Shown here: positions 17,769 through 24,856 of the stretch, in pieces
Numbering within the stretch: position 1 is the stretch's first letter
Layout: every line of letters begins with the position of its first letter
Source: Actinokineospora xionganensis
GTDB taxonomy: Bacteria; Actinomycetota; Actinomycetes; Mycobacteriales; Pseudonocardiaceae
NCBI RefSeq assembly: GCF_014323725.1
Contig: NZ_JABVED010000001.1
Location: forward strand, 416,505-480,504
Direction of reading: 5' to 3'
Length of the DNA: 64,000 nt
Position numbers and translations under genes: made by a program
The notes under the pieces: generated by a model
Database searches by the model: none
Seen by the model: only the letters and a program-made list of their open reading frames with translations
What the model was told of the DNA's origin: nothing

Positions 17769-17788
17769 CTACTACGAAGATGTAGCAG
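17769..17788. promoter_or_regulatory. BlaI-like operator between divergent genes
   Basis: CTACTAC-gaagat-GTAGCAG forms an inverted repeat with one mismatch in seven. It lies between the divergent BlaI-family gene (17610 leftward) and the methyltransferase gene (17860 rightward), so one repressor could control both. Confidence 0.6.
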
Positions 17789-17859
17789 TGCCATTGTCGT
17801 AATCTGACGGCGTCTATACCGTGGCCGCGCCAAGTCCTCTTCAGTCAGGAGCGCGGTTC

Positions 17860-18513
17860 ATGGGTATCGAGTCCGGGACTCGTCATTTGCAGCGGCCGAT
17901 TTTCTCAAAGGTCTATTTGAAGATTTCCGACGCGGTGGAGCGAAATGGCGCTCCGCGATATCGGCGCGCTCTGGTGAACGGCCTTTCAGGTCAGGTGGTG
18001 GAGGTTGGGCCGGGCAACGGGCTCGGTTTGGTTCATTACTCCGCACCGGTGACGAAGGTCGTCGCGGTGGAACCGGATGACCTCCTGCGGTCGCATGCCC
18101 GGCTTGCTGCCGCCCGGGCGGAGGTCGAGGTCGAGGTTGTCGACGGACACGCCGACGCGCTTGCGCTGCCGGACGAGTCGTGCGACGCGGCCGTGGTGTC
18201 GCTGATGATGTGCTCCGTTCCGGATCCCGCGCATGCCCTCCAGGAACTGCGTCGAGTACTGCGCCCTGGCGGTGAACTGCGGTTTTTCGAACACGTGCGG
18301 TCGGACGTCCGGTGGGTCGCCTTCGCGCAGACCGCGCTGACCCCGATCACTCGCGCCCTCGCCGGTGGCTGCCACTTCGACCGTGACCTGGTGGGCATGG
18401 TCGTCGCGGCAGGTTTCGAGCTCGGCGCCGTGGATCGGTTCCGGTTCGCGCACGGCAAGGGCACGCCCGCGATCCCGCACGTGCTCGGGGTCGCGACAAA
18501 ACCCGTGTCATAA
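17860..18513 (+). CDS. Class I SAM-dependent methyltransferase
   Basis: A 217-residue Rossmann methyltransferase. Motif I is VVEVGPGNGLGLVHY near residue 47, with acidic end of strand 2 at AVEPDDLL, then DGHADALALPDESCDAAV and LRRVLRPGGELRFFEHVR. The EHVR...GGC pattern matches the METTL7/UbiE-like group. The start at 17860 has CAGGAG upstream; an in-frame GTG at 17821 is less convincing. It is a paralogue of the methyltransferase at 20115-20753. The two probably flank or belong to the same pathway; the methyl acceptor is unknown. Confidence 0.85.
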   Translation: MGIESGTRHLQRPIFSKVYLKISDAVERNGAPRYRRALVNGLSGQVVEVGPGNGLGLVHYSAPVTKVVAVEPDDLLRSHARLAAARAEVEVEVVDGHADALALPDESCDAAVVSLMMCSVPDPAHALQELRRVLRPGGELRFFEHVRSDVRWVAFAQTALTPITRALAGGCHFDRDLVGMVVAAGFELGAVDRFRFAHGKGTPAIPHVLGVATKPVS

Positions 18514-18527
18514 GTCCGCGATGGTGA

Positions 18528-18571
18528 GTACTACTCGCCCTACTATCGAATGGTAGTACGACTGTCGGGTA
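18528..18571. promoter_or_regulatory. Composite TAGTA-type operator region
   Basis: GTACTAC (18528-18534) and GTAGTAC (18553-18559) are exact inverted repeats. Inside them TACTA and TAGTA (18541-18558) form a tighter 18-base repeat, and a third TAGTA half-site follows at about 18569. This is about 110 bases upstream of the gene at 18677 that opens the long PKS operon. The half-sites match those at 13830, 17769 and 50403, so a BlaI-family repressor is the likely binder. Confidence 0.6.
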
Positions 18572-18676
18572 GTAAATCCGCGGCTGTTGCTTGTGGAGGG
18601 ACGCTGGTCTAGCGTCGGCGCCACCGGGGCCTGTTCGTGTTGTTCGGCGTAATTCACGTCCGCGGATCAGTGGGGG

Positions 18677-19564
18677 ATGATGGTGGTTACGGCAATTGAA
18701 TCCGATCGGCTGCACGACGTGTTCTCGCAGACGTTGCGCGGCGTCATCCTTTCGGTTCCATACAGCAGCGCCGCCTCCTACCACCAGTTCTTCGGAGATG
18801 GTGAGCCACCGCTGAGCATGGGTCGCGGATGCGGCTGGCAGTCGTTCACGGCGGGTGATCTGGTGCGTGAGCGGACCGGCGTGAGCGCTACCTACCTGTT
18901 CTCCGGCGCGCACGTGCCCGCGCTCTACTTCGGAGCCGACACCATCACCGTCCTCGACCCGTACCTGCCGCACATCGAGCCCATAGTGCTCGACAAGAAG
19001 GTCGGTGTGGCCGGTCAGGCGGTCGTCGAGGTGGACGCCTACCCGATCCGTGTCGCGGCCGACGGCACGCCTGCCCCGTCGAAGCTGCGGGGCACCTGGC
19101 GCTTCGCCGACGGTGTGCTTCGGTTGGAATACATCCGTTACAGCCCAAGGCTTGGTGGGTACCGAACGTTCCGTGCCTTCACCTTCCGCGCGGGTGCGAC
19201 CCTGCCCTCGGTTCCGCCGCCGCATGGGCTGGTACGCGGCATCCTGCGTCAGCCCGCGCAGAACAATCTCTCGGTGCGCGTCGTCCACCCGGACGACGAG
19301 CTGGTCCGCGAATTGGTCCTGCCCTTCACGAATCGGCCGCGCGCTCGGGTAGTCGACGAGAACTACCTTGTCACGAAGGACAATCAGGGTGCCGTCAGCA
19401 GACTCGGATCGGCTGGATACCGGCGCGACCTCGCGGTCATCGCCGACGCCTTGTCGGTCACGGCCGCCGAGGCCGTCGAGTTCGTCATGGACGCCGCGGT
19501 CCTCTATGACAAGGCGGCACCTCGTGACATCGAGTGGCCCGAGTACTCAGTGGAGGACGAGTGA
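18677..19564 (+). CDS. Putative arylamine N-acetyltransferase-like protein (Cys-His-Asp)
   Basis: I do not recognise a close family. The 295-residue protein has Cys52 in MGRGCGWQSF, His79 in SGAHVPALYF and Asp94 in TVLDPYLPH. The order Cys-His-Asp and the 15-residue His-Asp gap recall the catalytic triad of arylamine N-acetyltransferases and ansamycin amide synthases. The Cys-His gap is shorter than usual and the usual RGGxC motif is absent. The remainder is beta-rich (HPDDELVRELVLPF). It is the first gene of the PKS operon; its stop overlaps the next start. An acyl-transfer or amide-forming role on an aminoaryl acid is inference. An unrelated fold is quite possible. Confidence 0.5.
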   Translation: MMVVTAIESDRLHDVFSQTLRGVILSVPYSSAASYHQFFGDGEPPLSMGRGCGWQSFTAGDLVRERTGVSATYLFSGAHVPALYFGADTITVLDPYLPHIEPIVLDKKVGVAGQAVVEVDAYPIRVAADGTPAPSKLRGTWRFADGVLRLEYIRYSPRLGGYRTFRAFTFRAGATLPSVPPPHGLVRGILRQPAQNNLSVRVVHPDDELVRELVLPFTNRPRARVVDENYLVTKDNQGAVSRLGSAGYRRDLAVIADALSVTAAEAVEFVMDAAVLYDKAAPRDIEWPEYSVEDE

Positions 19565-20091
19565 GCAGGTCGTTCTTCTTGGCGGGCACCATGCAGGGCA
19601 GGCGTCGTGGCGCGGAGATGATCGACCAGGGCTACCGTGCGGCCCTCGCGGACGTCATCGCGCGGTGGGAGCCGGACGCCCGGATCCACGATCCACTGGT
19701 GCTGATGGCGCAGTGGTTCGCCGATCGGGAGCAGGAGATCCGCTCGGCGCACGCCGTGCTCGCGAACGCCCGCGAGTTGTACAGGGAGGACATGACGCCC
19801 GACGTGATCGGGATCATCGATGCCTTCCACCGGCTCACCGCGATCGCGGCGGACAGCGATGTGTGTGTCGCGTGGCTGCCCGACCACGAGCCGAGCATGG
19901 GGACGGCGGCCGAGATGCAGCGGGCCTACCACGCGGGCCGGACGGTCGTGGCGATCACGGACATGCGACAGAACTTGGCCGTCCTGGCCTGCTCGACCGT
20001 GATTCTGCCTGACCTGGCGGCATTCGCGGAGTGGCTCGACCGGACTCGGGCGCCGAGTGAGTCGGGTAGTCGCCCTATCCACCCCGCGTGA
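19561..20091 (+). CDS. Nucleoside 2-deoxyribosyltransferase-like protein
   Basis: A 176-residue protein with the N-glycosidase/deoxyribosyltransferase fold pattern. FFLAGTMQGRRRG at the N-terminus matches the substrate-binding loop. SDVCVAWLPDHEPSMGTAAEMQRAYHAG has the GTxxE glutamate expected as nucleophile, and TVVAITD follows. In other pathways (mildiomycin MilB, blasticidin BlsM) such enzymes hydrolyse CMP-type nucleotides. The GTG at 19561 overlaps the previous stop. Its place inside a PKS operon is unusual: it may act on a nucleotide or cofactor, or on a product glycoside. Function here is not known. Confidence 0.7.
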   Translation: MSRSFFLAGTMQGRRRGAEMIDQGYRAALADVIARWEPDARIHDPLVLMAQWFADREQEIRSAHAVLANARELYREDMTPDVIGIIDAFHRLTAIAADSDVCVAWLPDHEPSMGTAAEMQRAYHAGRTVVAITDMRQNLAVLACSTVILPDLAAFAEWLDRTRAPSESGSRPIHPA

Positions 20092-20114
20092 ACGCGCGTC
20101 GAACAGGAGGCATC

Positions 20115-20753
20115 GTGACCTACCTCGAACCGCACGGTTCCGGGTTCATGAGCAAGTACCACGACCGCATCGCCGCCAGGGTGGAGCGGAAGTACTTCAC
20201 CGAAGCCCGTACCGGTCTGCTGGGCCCGATCGAGGGCAAGGTGCTGGAGGTCGGCATCGGGACTGGCGTCAACCTGCCGTTCCTCACCTCGGCCAAGGAG
20301 ATCGTCGGCATCGAGCCCGACGCCGGGATGCGCGTGCACCTCGACGCCAAGATCCCGTCGGCGCCCGCACCCGTGACCGTCGTCGACGGCGTCGCGGAGC
20401 GACTGCCGTTCGGTGCGGGAGAGTTCGACGCGGTTGTGGCCACGTTGGTTCTGTGCGAGGTGACCGACCTGGACCAGGCGCTGGCCGAGATTCGGCGTGT
20501 GCTGGTTCCGGGTGGTGTCCTGGTCTTCCTCGAACATGTCCGCGACGCCGGTCTGCGCGGGCTGGTCCAGGATCTGGTGACACCGCTCAGCAAACGCGTC
20601 CTCTTGGGTTGTCGGCCCAATCGGAACACGCTCGATGCCATGCGCGACAACGGGTTCACTGTGAGCATCGCGCACTGGATCCCGCGCCCCCGGCCGCGTC
20701 CCCCGGCCAACGGTCCGTACTTCGCAGGTACCGCGACAGTGGAGTCCTCATGA
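20115..20753 (+). CDS. Class I SAM-dependent methyltransferase (paralogue)
   Basis: A 212-residue methyltransferase with motif I VLEVGIGTGVNLPFL, IEPDAGM, VDGVAERLPFGAGEFDAVV and VLVPGGVLVFLEHVRDAG. It shares layout and the EHVR plus GC(R/H)xNR region with the methyltransferase at 17860-18513. The GTG at 20115 follows AGGAGG four bases upstream; a GTG at 20088 overlapping the previous stop is the alternative. The stop overlaps the FAAL start as ATGA, so it is translated with the PKS genes. Likely substrates are a phenol, carboxyl or amine on the product; none can be chosen from sequence. Confidence 0.87.
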   Translation: MTYLEPHGSGFMSKYHDRIAARVERKYFTEARTGLLGPIEGKVLEVGIGTGVNLPFLTSAKEIVGIEPDAGMRVHLDAKIPSAPAPVTVVDGVAERLPFGAGEFDAVVATLVLCEVTDLDQALAEIRRVLVPGGVLVFLEHVRDAGLRGLVQDLVTPLSKRVLLGCRPNRNTLDAMRDNGFTVSIAHWIPRPRPRPPANGPYFAGTATVESS

Positions 20754-22444
20754 GCGTGATCACGACCTCGCGACCGCACGCCGGCCTGGTCGACGCCGTC
20801 CGGTCGGCCGCGGCCGCGCGACCAGAGGCGCCTGCCATGACCTTTCTGGACTACTCGACTAGCCGCACGGGCACACCGAGCACGCTGACCTATGGCGAGC
20901 TGGACAGTCGGTCCGCCGCGGTGGCCGCTCGCCTGATCACCATGCTCGCGCCCGGCTCGCGGGTAGCGGTGCTGTGTCCGACCTCCGACGCGTACGTGGT
21001 CGCGTTCGTGGCGTGTGTCTACGCCGGGATGATCGCCGTGCCGCTATATGCCCCTGAGGCTTACCGGTCCAACGATCGGGCGCTGTCCGCCATGGCCGAC
21101 GCGGGCTGCGACGCGGTCCTGACCCCGGCGGCCTACCGGCCACTGGTGTTGGAGCAGACCGCCGACGCCCTGCCCGCGCACCGCGTACTCGCCGTGGACG
21201 AGTTCGATGCGGGGGATCGCGGTTTCGAGCCCGTGCCGGTCGATCCGACGGCGATCGCTTACCTGCAGTACACATCGGGGTCGACCCGCAGGCCCACGGG
21301 TGTGCGGGTCAGTAATCACAACATCGCGGTGGCCGCGGCGCAGATGGCACACGCGATCGGTGTGGACGACACCGCCCGGCTGGTCAGCTGGCTGCCCCTG
21401 TTCCACGACATGGGTCTGGTGTTCGGCCTGGTGACGCCGCTGACCCAGGGCAGGCCGGTGAGCCTGATGACGCCACTGGCGTTCGTCCAACAGCCGGCTC
21501 GGTGGCTGTCTCAGCTCAGCTCCGATGGAGCCACGCACACCATGTCGCCCAACTTCGGGCTCGACCTGTGTGTGGAGCGGGTCCGTGCCGCCCAGCGCGC
21601 GGAGTTCAACCTGTCCGCGCTGCGGGTCCTCGGCAACGGAGCCGAGCCGATCAGAGCTCGGACCCTCGCGCGGTTCAGCGAGGCGTTTCGGGAGAGCGGT
21701 TTCCGCCATGAGGCCCACATGCCCGGATACGGGTTGGCCGAAGCGACGTTGGTGGTCACGAGCAAGGAGCGGTCGGCTCCGCCCACGGTGCGCACGTTCG
21801 ACCGCGACGACCTGCGGGCGGGCCGGGTGTGCGTGGTGGCCGAGGACGCCCCGCGGGGACGGACGATGGTCGGCTGCGGCGCCCCCGTCATGCAGGAGAT
21901 CCGCGTTGACGCGGATCACGGTCAGGTCGGTGAGATCCTGGTGCGCGGCGAGAACGTGTGTGCGGGCTATTGGAATACCGACGAGCGCGCCGCGTACGTC
22001 TTCGGTTCGGACGGCTGGCTGCGCACCGGTGACATCGGTTTCGTTCATGAGGGAGAGCTGTTCGTCGCGGGCCGGTCGAAGGATCTGATCATCATCGACG
22101 GAAGCAACTATCACCCGGTCGACATCGAGCTCGCGATCGAGGAAGCCTGCCCGTGGCTGCGGTCGGACCACGTGGCGGTGTTCGCCTTCGACGCGGGCGA
22201 CCGCGAACGGCTCGTGGTGGCGGCTGAGCCAAGGCAGGCCGCCGATCGGCTGACGGCCGACAAGGCCGAGGCGGTTCGTGCGGCTGTGGGAACGACCTTC
22301 GACCTCGACGTGCACGAAGTCGTGCTCATCAGGCGGGGCACGATGCCGCGCACGACGAGCGGCAAGATCCAGCGGTCGCTGTGCCGCGAGCGGTACGAGC
22401 GCGGGAAGCTGTCCCCGGCGCGGTCGGAGCCCACCGGTGACTGA
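20750..22444 (+). CDS. Fatty-acyl-AMP ligase (FAAL), PKS starter loader
   Basis: Activates a carboxylic acid as acyl-AMP and loads it on an ACP without free CoA. The 564-residue protein has the P-loop-like YTSGSTRRPTGV near residue 174, the FAAL-style stretch PLTQGRPVSLMTPLAFVQ, SPNFGLDLCVERV, the adenylate motif YGLAEATL near residue 328, TGDIGFVHEGELFVAGR, and the catalytic Lys in TTSGKIQRSLCRERY near the C-terminus. The next gene starts with an ACP domain, the usual partner. It is the only adenylate-forming enzyme in the window, so it might also serve an aryl acid; the family assignment points to an alkyl or short-chain starter. Confidence 0.9.
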   Translation: MSVITTSRPHAGLVDAVRSAAAARPEAPAMTFLDYSTSRTGTPSTLTYGELDSRSAAVAARLITMLAPGSRVAVLCPTSDAYVVAFVACVYAGMIAVPLYAPEAYRSNDRALSAMADAGCDAVLTPAAYRPLVLEQTADALPAHRVLAVDEFDAGDRGFEPVPVDPTAIAYLQYTSGSTRRPTGVRVSNHNIAVAAAQMAHAIGVDDTARLVSWLPLFHDMGLVFGLVTPLTQGRPVSLMTPLAFVQQPARWLSQLSSDGATHTMSPNFGLDLCVERVRAAQRAEFNLSALRVLGNGAEPIRARTLARFSEAFRESGFRHEAHMPGYGLAEATLVVTSKERSAPPTVRTFDRDDLRAGRVCVVAEDAPRGRTMVGCGAPVMQEIRVDADHGQVGEILVRGENVCAGYWNTDERAAYVFGSDGWLRTGDIGFVHEGELFVAGRSKDLIIIDGSNYHPVDIELAIEEACPWLRSDHVAVFAFDAGDRERLVVAAEPRQAADRLTADKAEAVRAAVGTTFDLDVHEVVLIRRGTMPRTTSGKIQRSLCRERYERGKLSPARSEPTGD

Positions 22445-24008
22445 CGTGCGGCGCTGGTTGCTCGACCGGGTGGCGGAGATCTGCTCGCTGGCGCCGGACG
22501 AGATCGACATCGATCGGCCGTTGCGGGAGTACGGAATCCGGTCGGTCGACGCGATCTCGATGTCGGGCAGGCTCGAAGAGCTCCTCGACCGCCCGATCGA
22601 TGTGACGGTGTTCTGGGAGCACCCCACCATTCGCGCGCTCGCCGACGAACTCGGGCAGACCTCCACGCGGCCGGCGGCGCGGTCGCACGACGTGCGCACT
22701 GAGAGCGGACAGCGGGAAGACCGGATCGCCCTGATCGGCATCGGCTGCCGGCTTCCAGGTGGCATCAGCTCTGTCGAGGACTTCTGGGCATTCCTGGCCG
22801 CGGGCGGCGACGGCGTCTCCGAAGTCCCGCCTCAGCGCTGGGCGCCCTATCGGAGCTCGCCCGAGCAGGCGGCGGTGCTGGAGCGATCGACCGTCCACGG
22901 CGGCTATCTGGCCGATATCGACGGTTTCGACGCGGAGCACTTCGGTATCCCTCCCGCGGAAGCGGCCGAGATGGACCCGCAGCAACGCCTGCTGCTCGAG
23001 GTCGCCTGGGAAGCGCTCGAACACGCCGGGATTGCGGCGGACAACGCGGCGAACGGCCGTACCGGCGTCTTCATCGGCGCCTGCTCCGACGACCACGCCC
23101 GCCGCAAGCTGGAGTGGCTGCCCGCCATCTCGGCGTGGAGCGGGACCGGGGCGGCACTGAGCATCATCGCCAACCGGTTGTCGTATCTGCTGGATCTGCG
23201 CGGGCCCAGCATGACCGTCGACTCGGCATGTTCGTCGTCCCTGCTGGCCATGCACTTGGCCCGCCGCAGCCTGCTCTCGGGCGAGTCGGACCTCGCACTC
23301 GTCGGCGGGGTCAACGTGCTGCTCTCACCCGGCATCACGGTCAACTTCGACTTGGCGGGCGTCCTGTCACCGGACGGGCGGTGCAAGCCGTTCTCCGCGG
23401 CCGCCGACGGCTACGGGCGCGGCGAGGGCGCGGTCGTGGTGGTCGCCAAGCGACTTGGCGACGCGATGCGCGACGGCGATCGGGTGCTGGCGGTCCTCGC
23501 CGGGTCGGAGACCAATTCCGACGGCCGGTCCAACGGACTGATGGCGCCCAACCCCAGAGCCCAGGCGGACCTGCTGGAACGCGCCTACCGGGAGTCCGGG
23601 ATCGCTCCCGGCGACGTCGACTACGTCGAAGCACACGGCACGGGCACGGTGCTGGGCGACGCGATCGAAGCCGAGGCCCTTGGCCGAGTGCTCGGCGGCG
23701 CCCACCGATCCCGGTCGCTGCTCGTCGGCTCGGTGAAGTCCAACCTGGGCCATCTCGAAGCCGCCGCGGGCATCGCGGGCTTGGCGAAGTGCGCGCTCGC
23801 GGTGTACCGGCGCCAGGTTCCCCCGACCATTCATCACCAGCAGCCGAGCCCACGCATCCCGTTCGACCGGCTCGGGCTGCGCGTGGCGACGCAAGCCGTC
23901 GACCTGCCCACGGACCGACCGATCGTGGCGGGCGTGAGCTCCTTCGGCTTCGGCGGCACCAACGTCCATGCGGTCCTGACGTCAGGCCCGGCCCGAGGAG
24001 AGACATGA
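22437..24008 (+). CDS. ACP-ketosynthase didomain (PKS fragment)
   Basis: A 523-residue protein whose first 75 residues form an ACP. The phosphopantetheine Ser lies in YGIRSVDAISM, with Arg where Asp is usual. A ketosynthase occupies about 100-520. KS catalytic residues are intact: Cys in DSACSSSLLAM near residue 264, His in [12 protein letters not shown], and His in SNLGHLEAAAGIAGL. It ends right after FGFGGTNVHAVL, so there is no AT, DH or KR. GTG at 22437 overlaps the FAAL stop. Acyl groups from the FAAL should be loaded on this ACP and extended by the KS, which needs the AT-DH-KR-ACP protein two genes downstream to form a full module. Confidence 0.92.
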   Translation: MTDVRRWLLDRVAEICSLAPDEIDIDRPLREYGIRSVDAISMSGRLEELLDRPIDVTVFWEHPTIRALADELGQTSTRPAARSHDVRTESGQREDRIALIGIGCRLPGGISSVEDFWAFLAAGGDGVSEVPPQRWAPYRSSPEQAAVLERSTVHGGYLADIDGFDAEHFGIPPAEAAEMDPQQRLLLEVAWEALEHAGIAADNAANGRTGVFIGACSDDHARRKLEWLPAISAWSGTGAALSIIANRLSYLLDLRGPSMTVDSACSSSLLAMHLARRSLLSGESDLALVGGVNVLLSPGITVNFDLAGVLSPDGRCKPFSAAADGYGRGEGAVVVVAKRLGDAMRDGDRVLAVLAGSETNSDGRSNGLMAPNPRAQADLLERAYRESGIAPGDVDYVEAHGTGTVLGDAIEAEALGRVLGGAHRSRSLLVGSVKSNLGHLEAAAGIAGLAKCALAVYRRQVPPTIHHQQPSPRIPFDRLGLRVATQAVDLPTDRPIVAGVSSFGFGGTNVHAVLTSGPARGET

Positions 24009-24847
24009 AGTTCGGCGTACTGACCCTGCCCTCCGACCTGACGCTCGACCTGGGCGAGCTCGGTCCAGCCGTCGAGCGGCGCGGGTTCGACTCGCTGTTC
24101 GTTCCCGAGCACACCCATATCCCCGTGGGCTCGACCACCCCGCACCCGGGCGGGATCACCGTCCTGCCGGAGGCGATGCAGGGATTCGACCCGTTCGTCG
24201 CGCTGTCGGTGCTGGCCGCGAAGACAAGCACGCTGAAGCTGGGCACCGGGATCTGCGAGGTGCCCATCCGGGATCCGCTGATCCTGGCCAAGCAGGTAGC
24301 CAGCCTGGACGTGGTGTCCGGCGGCCGGTTCCTGTTCGGCGTCGGGTCGGGCTGGCTCACCGAGGAGATGCTCAACCATGGCGTCGAGCCGAGCACCCGG
24401 CATGCCCGGCTCGACGAGTACCTGGCCGCCATGAAAACGGTGTGGGCCAAGCATGAGGCGGCGTTCGCGGGTCGGTTCGTCAAGTTCGACCCGGTCATCT
24501 CGCTGCCCAAACCCCTCCAGCGCCCATACCCGCCGGTGCTCATGGGTGTCGGCGGACCGCGCGCCATCGACCGGGTGCTCGCCGCGGACGCCGAGTGGAT
24601 GCCATGGGCGCGGTTGGAGGGCGACGGCCTCGCGGACCGGATCGCCGAGCTGAACGGCAAGGCCCGGGAGCTGGGCCGGGAGCCGGTGCCGGTCACGCTG
24701 GTGGAGGCCGAACCTGACGAGGAGGCGATAGCCCACTACGCGGAGATCGGGGTGACCCGGTGCGTGTTCGCGTTGCCGTCGACCGCCGACGAGGACGTCC
24801 TGATGCTGCTCGACTGGTATGCCGAACTCGTGCTCCAATTCCGGTAG
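24005..24847 (+). CDS. Luciferase-like (LLM) flavin/F420 oxidoreductase
   Basis: A 280-residue TIM-barrel protein of the LLM class. FGVLTLPSDLTLDLGELGPAVERRGFDSLFVPEH is the typical N-terminal strand-helix pattern. LGTGICEVPIRDPLILAKQVASLD and GGRFLFGVGSGWL are LLM signatures, and PVLMGVGG follows. It could use FMNH2 with oxygen or F420; the short form with GVGSGWL resembles the F420-dependent Rv2161c/TIGR03619 group. It is embedded between the two halves of one PKS module and starts on the previous stop (ATGA). A tailoring oxidation or reduction of an ACP-bound or released polyketide is likely. Confidence 0.87.
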   Translation: MKFGVLTLPSDLTLDLGELGPAVERRGFDSLFVPEHTHIPVGSTTPHPGGITVLPEAMQGFDPFVALSVLAAKTSTLKLGTGICEVPIRDPLILAKQVASLDVVSGGRFLFGVGSGWLTEEMLNHGVEPSTRHARLDEYLAAMKTVWAKHEAAFAGRFVKFDPVISLPKPLQRPYPPVLMGVGGPRAIDRVLAADAEWMPWARLEGDGLADRIAELNGKARELGREPVPVTLVEAEPDEEAIAHYAEIGVTRCVFALPSTADEDVLMLLDWYAELVLQFR

Positions 24848-24856
24848 GGACGACCG

